Shown in pieces: positions 1-7,659 of a stretch of DNA of 20,762 nucleotides (position 1 is the stretch's first letter; each line of letters starts with the position of its first letter). The stretch is taken from the NCBI GenBank assembly GCA_965603125.1, contig CBFDBU010000038.1, positions 1-20,762 on the forward strand, written 5' to 3'. The notes beneath the pieces were generated by a model. The model saw only the letters and a list, made by a program, of their open reading frames with translations. It made no database searches and was not told the DNA's origin. Origin of the DNA: JAJRTA01 sp965603125. Its GTDB lineage: Bacteria > Zixibacteria > MSB-5A5 > GN15 > FEB-12. Both the position numbers and the translations under genes were made by a program.

Positions 1-55
1 ACAGACTAAGAATATGATCATCTCAAATCAACTACAGAGTTTTGAGACGGCCTCC

Positions 56-72
56 AAGCGGATGGGCCACCC
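56..72 (+). repeat. second copy of the 17-bp dispersed word
   Basis: AAGCGGATGGGCCACCC is identical to 12451-12467. In both places GAGTTT occurs shortly upstream (GAGTTTTGAG at 37-46; GAGTTTGAA at 12424-12432), which suggests a longer, decayed repeat. It lies in intergenic DNA left of the methyltransferase gene. Confidence 0.65.
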
Positions 73-156
73 AGCCCACCCGTCGGATCATAGCGGCACA
101 GAAACGATCGGATCGCCACAAAAAGTCATTAACGCTTCGCTTCCATATAGATGTAT

Positions 157-171
157 GGACGCAGAGCGTCC
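157..171. repeat. small perfect hairpin downstream of the methyltransferase gene
   Basis: A 6-bp perfect inverted repeat (GGACGC, loop AGA, GCGTCC) lies about 20 nt past the stop codon of the minus-strand methyltransferase gene. It has no adjacent T-run on the minus strand, so it is at best a weak or factor-dependent terminator or 3' stabiliser. I see no other gene in the first 192 bases; short open frames there lack any recognisable family features. Confidence 0.35.
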
Positions 172-192
172 GAGAAGGGTACATCGTGCCCG

Positions 193-798
193 TCACATCG
201 GGTGCGGGTCGTTCCGTCTGAGAATGGTGAAGGTCGTGTTGCCGTACTTGCGGCGCTGGACGATCTCGTAATCCAGCCAGGCGATTTTGCCGGTCTCCGA
301 GGTGTCGTGCTGGCACAACAGTAGGGCGTCCCGGTTCGCTATATCGTGCTTGCACAGATGCTGAAGAGTTCTGTCAATGAGACCCCGGTACTGCGGAGGG
401 GCGATCATTACGATATCGAATCGCTCGCGGTTCTTCTTAAGACGGGGGATAACCTCGAAAACGTCGTCGGCCAGGCACCGAAGGCGGTCGGCTACGTCTA
501 AGGCTTCGGCCTGCTTATTAATGGACGAGGCAAGGCGCGGGTCACGTTCAATTCCCAGCGCCGATCCAACTCCGCGGGAGACAGCCTCGAAAAGGTAGGA
601 GCCTGTCCCGCTGAACAGGTCGAGGTAGCAGGCAGCATCGAGATACGGCGTTAGGAAATCGAAGATGGCCTTGCGCAGTCTGCTCAGGGGCGGACGTGTT
701 ATGTCCAGATCAGGCGCCCTGATGACCTCGCCCTTGAGACTGCCGGCAATGATCGAAAACTCGAACCGGTGCGCTTTCTTTTTCATGTTCCTGCTCAT
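193..798 (-). CDS. rsmD: RsmD-family 16S rRNA (guanine-N2) methyltransferase
   Basis: Cytoplasmic SAM-dependent methyltransferase of the RsmD/COG0742 family, which methylates G966 of 16S rRNA in E. coli. Visible features in order: the N-terminal IIAGSLKG strand (15-23), the TRPPLSRLRKAIFDFL helix typical of the family (34-49), the SAM-binding motif I LDLFSGTG (59-66), an acidic end of strand 2 (GIERD, 82-86), and motif IV at 133-137. Motif IV normally reads DPP[FY] or NPP[FY]; here it is APPQY, so the usual acidic or amide residue is absent. The C-terminus (RKYGNTTFTILRR) fits the family. The ATG at 798 is used here, but the in-frame ATG at 786 has a closer AGGA ribosome-binding site, giving MKKKAHRF; the choice is uncertain. 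The gene is transcribed away from rnhB, with a palindromic repeat between them. Length (about 200 aa) is normal. Family assignment is secure; exact substrate is inferred. Confidence 0.82.
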   Translation of the reverse strand: MSRNMKKKAHRFEFSIIAGSLKGEVIRAPDLDITRPPLSRLRKAIFDFLTPYLDAACYLDLFSGTGSYLFEAVSRGVGSALGIERDPRLASSINKQAEALDVADRLRCLADDVFEVIPRLKKNRERFDIVMIAPPQYRGLIDRTLQHLCKHDIANRDALLLCQHDTSETGKIAWLDYEIVQRRKYGNTTFTILRRNDPHPM

Positions 799-830
799 AA
801 GAGACTATCCCGATAGCACGGTGTCGATTG

Positions 831-859
831 CCGTCTAAGGACACCATCCGCCGGGCCGA
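831..859 (+). repeat. left copy of a 29-bp direct repeat flanking the palindromic element
   Basis: This stretch matches 997-1025 in the same orientation at 27 of 29 positions (differences at the 5th and 15th base). Its core reads TAAGGACAC then CATCCGCCGGGCCGA. The two copies bracket the palindromic element at 864-998, overlapping its right end by 2 bases. Confidence 0.85.
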
Positions 860-863
860 AATG

Positions 864-998
864 ATGTTGTGCCGTCAGGCGTCTCTGCCTGACGGCTCCC
901 TCGTCACCTGTCGTCAGGTGTCGGGCAGGGACGCCCGACACCACGCTTATGACGAATACGCCGGTTTTGGAGTATGACAAAATGCTTTTTCAACAACC
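864..998 (+). repeat. palindromic MITE/REP-like element, copy 1
   Basis: A 135-bp element that is about 90% identical to the reverse complement of 15570-15703 and more distantly related to 16932-17080. It holds two hairpins. Hairpin A (871-896) has perfect 10-bp arms GCCGTCAGGC/GCCTGACGGC around the loop GTCTCT. Hairpin B (917-942) has perfect 10-bp arms GGTGTCGGGC/GCCCGACACC around AGGGAC. A minor inverted repeat, CACCTG-TCGT-CAGGTG (905-920), overlaps B. The right end reads CTTTTTCAACAACC. It contains no credible gene. It fills most of the gap between the divergent methyltransferase and rnhB genes. Confidence 0.9.
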
Positions 999-1025
999 GT
1001 TTAAGGACACTATCCGCCGGGCCGA
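997..1025 (+). repeat. right copy of the 29-bp direct repeat
   Basis: Pair of 831-859 (27/29 identical). It begins in the last bases of the palindromic element and ends just before an AT-rich stretch leading to the rnhB start. Confidence 0.85.
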
Positions 1026-1047
1026 TAATAAATATAGAAATAAAACG

Positions 1048-1077
1048 TTGATATGCCAGGCTTCCCCGCTCTAATTT
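1048..1077 (+). promoter_or_regulatory. possible promoter for rnhB-yraN
   Basis: TTGATA (1048-1053) and TAATTT (1072-1077) are separated by 18 bp, downstream of an AT-rich tract (1025-1046). The predicted transcription start falls at or within a base or two of the rnhB ATG, which would give a leaderless message. This is a weak motif-only call. Confidence 0.35.
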
Positions 1078-1082
1078 AAGGC

Positions 1083-1745
1083 ATGCCGGTGAGAGTCAAG
1101 TTCCATAACAACAAGTTCGCTGTCGACTTCGCCCACATTGAAAAGATGCTGGAGGACAAGGGGTACGAGGCGGTTTGTGGGGTCGATGAGGTCGGTCGCG
1201 GACCGTTGGCCGGTCCGGTGGTGGCGGCAGCGGTGATCTTACCGCCGGGAGCGGAGTTGCCCGGCGTCAACGATTCCAAGAGACTGTCTGCCCGTCGCCG
1301 TGAACGATTGTTTGAGGAAATAGTCGACCTGGGCTTACCCTGTGCCGTGGGGATAATCGACAATGAGTGTATCGACCGGATAAACATCCTGAAAGCCTCC
1401 CTGATGGCCATGCGCAAGGCGGTGATGGATCTCAAACGCGCGCCCGATTTCGTCCTCGTGGACGGCAATTTCGCTATTCCCAACGTACAGCAGCCGCAGT
1501 TCGCAATCGTGGCGGGCGACCGCCGATGTCAATCAATTGCGGCGGCTTCGGTGGTAGCCAAGGTCACCCGCGACAGGATCATGGATCGCTATCAGGCACT
1601 GTACCCGTCCTTCTCCTTTGCCCGGCATAAGGGTTATCCAACGCGCGCGCACCTCGCTGAACTCCGGGAACACGGGCCGTGCGAAATCCACCGCCGGTCT
1701 TTCAGGCCGGTGGCGGAGTTGGTTGACAGATATGTCCTCCCATAG
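1083..1745 (+). CDS. rnhB: ribonuclease HII
   Basis: RNase HII cleaves the RNA strand of RNA/DNA hybrids and removes single ribonucleotides misincorporated into DNA, in the cytoplasm. The family signatures are all present: CGVDEVGRGPLAGPVVAAAV (32-51) with the metal-binding pair D35 and E36, the NDSKRLS motif (63-69), LVDGN with D127, AAASVVAKVTRD with its terminal Asp (D164), and the C-terminal HKGYPTRAH and RRSFRPV segments. Length (220 aa) is typical. The ATG at 1083 is preceded by only a short AAGG. The stop overlaps the start of the downstream yraN by 14 bases, so the two are probably cotranscribed and translationally coupled. This rnhB-yraN pairing is common in bacteria. Confidence 0.96.
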   Translation: MPVRVKFHNNKFAVDFAHIEKMLEDKGYEAVCGVDEVGRGPLAGPVVAAAVILPPGAELPGVNDSKRLSARRRERLFEEIVDLGLPCAVGIIDNECIDRINILKASLMAMRKAVMDLKRAPDFVLVDGNFAIPNVQQPQFAIVAGDRRCQSIAAASVVAKVTRDRIMDRYQALYPSFSFARHKGYPTRAHLAELREHGPCEIHRRSFRPVAELVDRYVLP

Positions 1746-2118
1746 CCGTGGGCACCGCTCCGGAGAAGATCGCAGTTCATCACCCTGGCGCGACTACGAG
1801 AAGCTGGCTGCTGATTTCTACCGGCAGCAGGGATTTCAGATTGTCGAGCGCAACTGGCGGACCGGGCGGCTGGAGATAGATATTATCGTCCGCAAGGAGG
1901 ACCTTCTGGTCTTTGTCGAGGTCAAGTCGGCCTCGTCTCGCAAGTTCGGCCATCCGGCGGAGCGCGTTGACGAGAAAAAGACGGTTAACCTGACCAGGGC
2001 CGCCCGGCAGTACCTGATCGACAACAATGTTGAGAACTGCGACTTGAGATTCGACGTGGTGACGTTCGTCAACGGTCAACTTGAGCATTTCCCGTCGGCA
2101 TTCAATGCCGAGGAGTAA
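1732..2118 (+). CDS. yraN: YraN family predicted nuclease-fold protein (UPF0102)
   Basis: Small (128 aa) member of the UPF0102/YraN family, which has a restriction-endonuclease-like fold and is often found beside rnhB; its substrate is not established. Seen here: EKLAADFYRQQGFQIVERNWR, then RLEIDIIVRKEDLLVFVEVKSASSRKFGHPAERVDEKK, which holds the putative active-site pattern E..D..(E)VK, and the closing RAARQYLIDN and LRFDVVTF segments. The ATG at 1732 lies inside the end of rnhB and gives the usual family length; an upstream in-frame extension to 1618 runs through rnhB coding sequence and is rejected. Compared with the common GEIDLI, the first Gly is Leu (LEIDII), with both acidic residues kept. 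The stop is one base away from the stop of the convergent next gene. Confidence 0.92.
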   Translation: MSSHSRGHRSGEDRSSSPWRDYEKLAADFYRQQGFQIVERNWRTGRLEIDIIVRKEDLLVFVEVKSASSRKFGHPAERVDEKKTVNLTRAARQYLIDNNVENCDLRFDVVTFVNGQLEHFPSAFNAEE

Positions 2119-2119
2119 C

Positions 2120-2515
2120 TCACCCGCTGTCCGGCGGTGGCGGGTGCGCCTGCCTGCCCGTCGGAACCTCTGACTGTGACACTCGTGGCGGCAGGAGGGT
2201 CAGTGAATCGACATACTTCTGTACCAGCCGGGCATAGGTGTCGTAGCGTTCCGGTTGATCCTCATGCCGTCGACCGAACTCGGTGATTTCCTCTGTCGAC
2301 ACGCCGTATGCAGTGAGGATCGAATCCCGAAAGCTGTCATACATCTGCGGGTTGTTGCGGAACCTGGCCCGAGCCAGCCACAGGTGGGCCGTAGCCAGAG
2401 CGTAGTGTCTGGTCTGAAATGCCTGCTCACGTTCGCGGTACTGATCGTACATTCGGTAGCCGTAGACGGCAGCCACGATTACGACAAACGGTAACGCCCT
2501 CTTGATCCAGATCAA
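2120..2515 (-). CDS. small single-TM protein of unknown function
   Basis: A 131-aa protein with one N-terminal membrane segment (about residues 4-20, IKRALPFVVIVAAVYGYRMY). A charged, largely helical domain follows (21-108), and then a proline-rich tail (PTGRQAHPPPPDSG). The helical part, SFRDSILTAYGVSTEEITEFGRRHEDQPERYDTYARLVQKYVDSL, resembles the pattern of DUF4296-type bacterial proteins (a YD.IL..YG(I/V)....F......NP..Y...Y..V...L theme), which are usually lipoproteins. That likeness is my pattern reading, not a search. The start is TTG at 2515; no ATG occurs before the TM segment. It is convergent with yraN (one base between stops) and divergent from ispG. Confidence 0.6.
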   Translation of the reverse strand: MIWIKRALPFVVIVAAVYGYRMYDQYREREQAFQTRHYALATAHLWLARARFRNNPQMYDSFRDSILTAYGVSTEEITEFGRRHEDQPERYDTYARLVQKYVDSLTLLPPRVSQSEVPTGRQAHPPPPDSG

Positions 2516-2540
2516 AACCGACCGATCCCTGAACTAACCG

Positions 2541-2569
2541 TTGATTATGCACTCAAAACGTCGTAAACT
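2541..2569 (+). promoter_or_regulatory. probable ispG promoter
   Basis: TTGATT (2541-2546) and TAAACT (2564-2569) are 17 bp apart, 33 bp before the ispG ATG. A small hairpin GCTTC-TAA-GAAGC (2575-2587) lies in the predicted leader. Confidence 0.45.
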
Positions 2570-2601
2570 ACGGGGCTTCTAAGAAGCGGTCAAGGGTTTA
2601 T

Positions 2602-3690
2602 ATGGAACTGACTTATCCTGTCAAGCGACGCCGCAGCCGGGCCGTTCGGACTGGTGACGTTATCATCGGGGGCGGTTTTCCCATATCGATACAGTCCATG
2701 ACCAACACCGACACGCAGGACGTGGCTGCCACCGTTCGCCAGGCGACGGAGTTGTTCGACGCCGGTTGTGACATCGTTCGCCTGGCGGTGCCCAACCAGG
2801 CCGCGGCCGACTGCCTGAGTGCCATTCGAGAGCGGATAACAAAGCCGCTGGTGGCCGACATACATTTCCAGCACAAACTGGCCCTGGCGGCGATAGCGGC
2901 CGGATTCGACAAGGTCCGCATCAACCCGGGCAACATCGGCGCCCAGTGGAAAGTGCGCGAGGTGGCGCAGGCGGCCGGGGATGCCGGAGTGCCGATCCGC
3001 ATTGGCGTGAACTCGGGGTCATTACCAAAAGACCTGCTTGAGAAGTTCGGTCATGACGACCCCCGGGCGTTTGTCGAGGCGGCCCTGCGGGAGACCGACA
3101 TTCTCGAAAGCATGGACTTCAGCGATATTATCATATCCGTGAAATCCACGAGCGCCCACACTTCCTTCTGGGCTTATCGCATGTTAGGTGAGCGGTGTGG
3201 CTATCCGCTTCACGTCGGCATCACCGAGGCCGGGCTTCTTGAGACCGGGACGATTAAGTCGTCGGTCGGGATGGGAGCTATCCTCCTGACCGGTGTCGGT
3301 GACACCATCAGGGTATCACTCACAGCCGATCCGCTTCACGAAGTGCGCGTGGCCAGGCAGATTCTGAAAGCCTGTGAGCTGCGCCCTGACGGTGTGGAAG
3401 TAATATCCTGTCCCACCTGCGGCCGCGCCCAGATCGACTTGATCGGGCTGGCCGAATCCGTGGAAGAAAAAACGCGTCATATCAAGACGCCTCTGAAGGT
3501 GGCCGTAATGGGCTGCGTCGTAAACGGGCCCGGCGAGGCGGCGGCAGCCGATGTCGGCGTCGCCGGTGGCGACGGTAAGGGGATACTCATCAGGAAGGGT
3601 GAGATAGTCAGGCGGCTGGCCGAGGCTGACCTTGAGCAGGCGCTGCTGGACGAGATCGAAGCCATGACAGGCGAGAGAATAGAGCGTTAG
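2602..3690 (+). CDS. ispG: 4-hydroxy-3-methylbut-2-en-1-yl diphosphate synthase (IspG/GcpE)
   Basis: IspG converts MEcPP to HMBPP, the penultimate step of the MEP isoprenoid pathway. It is a cytoplasmic [4Fe-4S] enzyme. The N-terminal TIM-barrel begins with the family signature PISIQSMTNTDTQD (27-40) and continues through VADIHFQHKLAL and KVRINPGNIG. The Fe-S domain shows C270 and C273 (CPTCGR), C305 (GCVVNGPGEA) and E312. The residue spacing matches what I recall for the E. coli enzyme, with no insertion of the kind seen in the long plant/Chlamydia forms. At 362 aa it has normal bacterial length. The ATG at 2602 follows an AAGGG. It stands alone between an opposing small membrane gene and an opposing TPR gene. 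Confidence 0.97.
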   Translation: MELTYPVKRRRSRAVRTGDVIIGGGFPISIQSMTNTDTQDVAATVRQATELFDAGCDIVRLAVPNQAAADCLSAIRERITKPLVADIHFQHKLALAAIAAGFDKVRINPGNIGAQWKVREVAQAAGDAGVPIRIGVNSGSLPKDLLEKFGHDDPRAFVEAALRETDILESMDFSDIIISVKSTSAHTSFWAYRMLGERCGYPLHVGITEAGLLETGTIKSSVGMGAILLTGVGDTIRVSLTADPLHEVRVARQILKACELRPDGVEVISCPTCGRAQIDLIGLAESVEEKTRHIKTPLKVAVMGCVVNGPGEAAAADVGVAGGDGKGILIRKGEIVRRLAEADLEQALLDEIEAMTGERIER

Positions 3691-3726
3691 CAGATTTTGC
3701 GGCCGAACCTGCCGAGGCCGTGAGGA

Positions 3727-4755
3727 TCAATTGCCGGCGTTCTGCATGATCGTTCGCCTGAGCACCTTAGCCCGGGTCAGGTCAGGATTGTATCTCAGCG
3801 TACTGTCACAACCGGCCAGAGCTTCGGCAGTCCGCCCCAGGTTATACAGGGCGACACTGCGATTGAACCAGGCGGCGACAAAGTCCCGCCGGTACGCTAT
3901 GGCGCTGTCGTAACTGTGGAGAGCCTCCTCGTAGCGACCGAGACGATCAAGTATCGCCCCCCGATTGCTCCAGGCGAGCGGGAGGTTCCCCTTGAGAGCA
4001 AGAGCGCGGTCATAGCATGCGATGGCCTCATCAGGCCGATCGAGAGCGGTCAGAGCCCTGGCCCGGAGCAACCAGACGTCACAGCGGTTACGGCCGCGCG
4101 CAAGGGAACTGTCAAGACTGGCCACCGCTTCTTCGTTGCGTCCAAGCCGGGCGAGAGAAAAGCCGCGCAGGTACCAGGCTCCGGTGTGATCCGGCCTGAT
4201 GGTAAGAGTTCTCTCATAAGCGGTTATCGCCAGGGAGTCGTTCCCCCGCAGAGTCTGCGTGACGCCCAGCAAGAAGTGAATCCGGGCGGCCTGCGGTGAG
4301 TTACCGTCAACGTCCGGCAAGCCCCGATTCAGGCTGGCCACCGCCTCATGCAGATCGCCCAGCCCGATAGCCACAATGCTGCTTTCCATCGGCAAGGAGA
4401 TATGCTTATCTAAGCAGGCCGCCTGTTCTCTTGCGAGTCGGCGAGATACCCCCTCGGTTTCAACCGCGCCAGCTACCTGCAGAATCAGTTGCTGCAAGCT
4501 GTCGAGGCTGCACTCTACGCCCCGGTCGCTCCGGTAGGTGGTGGTATCGGCCCCCATTCCAGGTATTGTGACCTCAAAGTCAAGGGAGGCCTCGCGGTTC
4601 AGGAAACAGACCAGGGCGCAGATAATCCCGGCCACTTGCACCAGGATCGCCAGGCGCCAGCTATAGCCACTCAACCACCCGATTCTGTCGGCAAGGAGTT
4701 TGACAAGGACGGCGATTGCCGTGACCAGGGCCAGTATGAAGACAAGATATGCCAA
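3727..4755 (-). CDS. membrane-anchored TPR repeat protein
   Basis: A 342-aa protein with two hydrophobic N-terminal segments (about residues 2-18 and 32-52), a linker of about 100 residues, and five consecutive 34-residue tetratricopeptide repeats (about 155-327). The TPRs show the canonical pattern, for example AWYLRGFSLARLGRNEEAVASLDSSL and AWSNRGAILDRLGRYEEALHSYDSAI. TPRs are protein-protein interaction scaffolds; the partner is unknown. Start is TTG at 4755, with CGGAG about 8 nt upstream on the minus strand. It points toward ispG and is divergent from the large dockerin protein, with 227 bp between them. No enzymatic domain is visible. Confidence 0.82.
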   Translation of the reverse strand: MAYLVFILALVTAIAVLVKLLADRIGWLSGYSWRLAILVQVAGIICALVCFLNREASLDFEVTIPGMGADTTTYRSDRGVECSLDSLQQLILQVAGAVETEGVSRRLAREQAACLDKHISLPMESSIVAIGLGDLHEAVASLNRGLPDVDGNSPQAARIHFLLGVTQTLRGNDSLAITAYERTLTIRPDHTGAWYLRGFSLARLGRNEEAVASLDSSLARGRNRCDVWLLRARALTALDRPDEAIACYDRALALKGNLPLAWSNRGAILDRLGRYEEALHSYDSAIAYRRDFVAAWFNRSVALYNLGRTAEALAGCDSTLRYNPDLTRAKVLRRTIMQNAGN

Positions 4756-4899
4756 ACGCGCGCTCCGTTATGTGAGCAACGGTAACGCCACGCTTTGCGG
4801 GGTACAACAACAAACTGCTGAAGCAATTGCGCGGATCGATTGAACACGATGTGGGCTGACGCGTCTCTCTCTGCAGGCGAGGAGTAGACGACGATTGTG

Positions 4900-4927
4900 T
4901 TGACAGGAGCAAGGAATTCTGTATATT
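4900..4927 (+). promoter_or_regulatory. strong sigma70-like promoter for the dockerin protein
   Basis: A perfect TTGACA (4900-4905), a 16-bp spacer and TATATT (4922-4927). The predicted start near 4933-4935 leaves a leader of about 50 nt ending in the GGAGGGAG ribosome-binding site. The same hexamer pair occurs before 7898 and 12545. Confidence 0.7.
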
Positions 4928-4982
4928 TCGGTAGCTTTTACAAAAACCGGCCTCAGGTTATATACGGGCTGGAGGGAGAACT

Positions 4983-7352
4983 ATGAAACTGTCATTATTC
5001 ACTTGCGCCGCGATCATTTTCGCCCTGTTGATATTGATCGCAGCAACAGCATCGAGCCGGGCTGTGTTTGAGTCCGGACAAACAGGCCGGGCAGGCAGTC
5101 GTCTGTCAGCGGGCGAACCGGTCTTCTGTCTTGCCGTGCACCGGGTGGGGGAAATCGGTCTCGCTGTTACCAACTATGGGATTCTGGGTATCAATTACAG
5201 TCCATGGCCCGTGTGCTGGTTCACCGGTGAACCGGTACTGTACAGCTGCGAATACCGGCGTGGGTCCTTAGTGGAGTATCTATATGCCGGGTCTTTCTGG
5301 ATTGGTGCTGTGATCGACGGCGATACTCTGGTATCCGTCGGAGCCGATGGCTGGGTGGCACAACGGGAAATGTACGCTGATGAGGCGCCGCATGGAGAAA
5401 TGATCTACCGATCAACTCTCAATCCGTACAGCCCGGCCTACGTCGGCGCCGTGTCCGAGGAAGACTATATTTCCGTATATACGGATACGTTTACCCAGGG
5501 CACGAGTGATAACGTGATGCTCAGTCAGCCTCACACGCCGCTAAACATCGAGGTCACCGAGGCTTCATACGCCTGGTCTTATCCGTATGCCGAGGACTTT
5601 GTTCTCTTTGACTACAAGATAAAGAACATCGGCTCCGAGCGACTTGAGGGCGTCTACATGGGCGTTTACGTTGATGCCGATGTGGGTTTTGACCTGCAAA
5701 ACACTCAGGGTTTCTCTGACGATCTCAGCGGTTTTATCAGCACCTGGCCCAGTAACTACGGGGGTTGCGAATTTACCGACAATGTTGACATGGCGTGGAT
5801 TGCCGACAACGATGGTGACCTGGGAGTCATTTTCATGGACGGCCAGGAACATCCCTGCGCCAATGTCACGGCTACCCGCATTTTGCGTACACCTTCTGAT
5901 TCACTTGACATCAGCTTTAACTGGTGGATCAGCAACGGCAATCCCGCCCTGGATTTCGGCCCTCGTGAGCGGTCCGGCATGGGACTCTGGCAGGAGCCTT
6001 TCCGGGATTTCGGAACCGGCGGCCTGGGCACACCGGCGGGGGATCACAATAAGTATTATGTCCTGAGAAACAGGGAGATCGACTACGATCAGGCCTATAC
6101 TGCCGTCATTCAGCCGGACGATCCCCTCTGGATGTATCCCAACCAGAGCCTTGCGGCTGACTTTAGTAACGGCTACGATGCCAGGTACCTTCTCTCCTTC
6201 GGGCCCTTTGACATCAGCCCAGGTCAGAGCCTGCCGATTTCGTTCGCCTACGTGGGAGGAGAGAACCTGCACAGTAATCCATACAACGCAGGTAATCTCC
6301 CTTACAATCCGGACCGATACTACGCCGGGCTTGACTTCTCCGACATTGTGCTCAACGCCAACTGGGCCGGCTGGATATATGACAATCCGGGCGTGGATAC
6401 CGACGGTGACGGCTATAGCGGCAAGTTCAGAATCTGCGGGGATGATACCTTCTACTACGAAGGCGACGGCGTTCCGGATTTTCGCGCGGCTGTTCCTCCG
6501 CCGGGACCGCCGTTCTGGCTGGAGCCGCGCTCCGGCGGTCTGTGGGTGCGCTGGAACGGGCTGAAGTCGGAAACCACTAAGGATGTTTTTTCACGCACAG
6601 AGGATTTCGAAGGATACCGGGTCTATCTGTCACAGACAGGGCAGCAGTCCTCGTTCGCCCTGGTCGGTTCATACGACATAGAGGACTATGTGAAATACTA
6701 CTTTAACCACTTCATACCGGGATGGGAGACGCGGGGAGTCCCGGTTACAGGAGAAGAATTGCGCTGTCTCTATGGTAGTTCCTGCGACGACCTCAGCTTC
6801 GACCCGTCGCAGTACACAAGCGATAATCCCTTTGTTCACCCGCTGTTTCCCGATTCCATGTTCTACTTCGACCCGGTGGCGGACAATCAGTATGTATTCG
6901 GAGTAACCACTCCCATCAAGAAAATCTATCCCGGTCAGCCGTACCCTTCCAGCCTCGATCCTTTGCAGGCCTGGCCGGATGAATTGACCGCCGACGGGTA
7001 CCTGAAGTATTTCGAATACGAGTTGCTTATCGAGAACATATCCGAGACGGGCTGCTCATACGTGGATGTGTGGGCGTTTGACTTCGGCTGGTCGGCTGCC
7101 GGCGTTCCGCCTCAGGAAGGCAGTCAGGGCGTGCAGATGTGGTGCCCGTCCGTCTGTGGTGACGTCGACGGCAGTGGGCAGGAGCCAGATGTGGCCGACC
7201 TCGTGTACCTCATCGGTTACATGTTCTTGAATGGGCCGGAACCGCCCGAATTCAGGGCTGCAGACGTCAACGGCGACGGCCTGATTGATATCTCGGACCT
7301 GATAATCCTGGTGTTCTATATATTCCGCAACGGTCCGGCTCCGACCTGTTAG
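4983..7352 (+). CDS. large secreted protein with C-terminal type I dockerin
   Basis: A 789-aa exported protein. It starts with a clear Sec signal peptide (MKLSLFTCAAIIFALLILIAATASS). The long body rich in Tyr, Asp and Gly (about 30-500) matches no family I can name. A DTDGDGY calcium-loop-like motif lies at 472-478. A Pro-led segment from about 504 (VPPPGPPFWLEPRSGGLWVRWNG, then FEGYRVYLS) looks like a fibronectin type III-like domain. Residues 725-789 form a type I dockerin: two Ca-binding loops, DVDGSGQEPDVADL and DVNGDGLIDISDL, each followed by a helix, ending NGPAPTC. Dockerins bind cohesins or act as stand-alone C-terminal surface modules; no cohesin is recognisable in this window. The ATG at 4983 has an excellent GGAGGGAG site. 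It is monocistronic as far as can be seen. Confidence 0.85.
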   Translation: MKLSLFTCAAIIFALLILIAATASSRAVFESGQTGRAGSRLSAGEPVFCLAVHRVGEIGLAVTNYGILGINYSPWPVCWFTGEPVLYSCEYRRGSLVEYLYAGSFWIGAVIDGDTLVSVGADGWVAQREMYADEAPHGEMIYRSTLNPYSPAYVGAVSEEDYISVYTDTFTQGTSDNVMLSQPHTPLNIEVTEASYAWSYPYAEDFVLFDYKIKNIGSERLEGVYMGVYVDADVGFDLQNTQGFSDDLSGFISTWPSNYGGCEFTDNVDMAWIADNDGDLGVIFMDGQEHPCANVTATRILRTPSDSLDISFNWWISNGNPALDFGPRERSGMGLWQEPFRDFGTGGLGTPAGDHNKYYVLRNREIDYDQAYTAVIQPDDPLWMYPNQSLAADFSNGYDARYLLSFGPFDISPGQSLPISFAYVGGENLHSNPYNAGNLPYNPDRYYAGLDFSDIVLNANWAGWIYDNPGVDTDGDGYSGKFRICGDDTFYYEGDGVPDFRAAVPPPGPPFWLEPRSGGLWVRWNGLKSETTKDVFSRTEDFEGYRVYLSQTGQQSSFALVGSYDIEDYVKYYFNHFIPGWETRGVPVTGEELRCLYGSSCDDLSFDPSQYTSDNPFVHPLFPDSMFYFDPVADNQYVFGVTTPIKKIYPGQPYPSSLDPLQAWPDELTADGYLKYFEYELLIENISETGCSYVDVWAFDFGWSAAGVPPQEGSQGVQMWCPSVCGDVDGSGQEPDVADLVYLIGYMFLNGPEPPEFRAADVNGDGLIDISDLIILVFYIFRNGPAPTC

Positions 7353-7557
7353 GTTCCGCCGTTGTCTGAGCGTCGGCTCGCCGAGACAGTTGAGCGCGCC
7401 CGAGCAAAAACTGTTGGGTTAATGAACAGCTCGAAAGGCGTGCGCTATCATATAGTCGCCCAGCCACTTAGGTTCGGGCTGCCCGCTCGAAGGCGATCCT
7501 CAGGGGACAGGATAGCCTCTCTTATGGAAGTCTGAGTGCGGAAAACGCCTTAAGTCC
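7353..7557. other. intergenic region upstream of the HYR gene promoter
   Basis: About 200 bp between the dockerin gene stop and the next promoter. A weak interrupted stem around 7373-7390 (TCGG-CTCG-CCGA, 7373-7384) has no T-run and is not a convincing terminator. I see no gene here. Confidence 0.4.
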
Positions 7558-7586
7558 TTGACATTCTCCAGTGTTGGGCCTATATT
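7558..7586 (+). promoter_or_regulatory. near-consensus promoter for the HYR protein gene
   Basis: TTGACA (7558-7563), an exact 17-bp spacer and TATATT (7581-7586). The predicted transcription start near 7592-7594 leaves an untranslated leader of about 305 nt before the ATG at 7898. Confidence 0.72.
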
Positions 7587-7594
7587 GCCTACCG

Positions 7595-7659
7595 GTTAGG
7601 GGAAAGTACCCGCGACGAGGGGAAACCTCTTTTCTTCCTGGTACTTTGCTTGGTCTAAC
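7595..7659 (+). other. predicted structured 5' leader element
   Basis: The first 65 nt of the predicted transcript contain nested complementary segments. GTTAG (7595-7599) pairs with CTAAC (7655-7659). AAAGTACC (7603-7610) pairs with GGTACTTT (7640-7647), which is 8 perfect bp. GAGG (7617-7620) pairs with CCTC (7626-7629) around a GGAAA loop. It does not match any riboswitch consensus I know, including c-di-GMP classes. It could be an mRNA 5'-end stabiliser, a protein-binding site or a small RNA. The rest of the leader (7660-7880) shows no comparably strong structure by eye. Confidence 0.5.

Noticed and set aside
871..942. Possible mini-CRISPR array (two similar palindromic units)
   Set aside because: The two hairpins have different stems and there is no repeat-spacer periodicity; the unit is a paired-hairpin element found at two other loci.
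795..980. A 61-codon minus-strand frame across the palindromic element
   Set aside because: Its sequence is simply the translation of the repeat's hairpins; the same repeat is non-coding at the other two loci.
1618..1731. N-terminal extension of yraN
   Set aside because: It runs through rnhB coding sequence in another frame and exceeds the normal family length.
7353..7410. Intrinsic terminator after the dockerin gene
   Set aside because: The stem is short and interrupted and no T-run follows.
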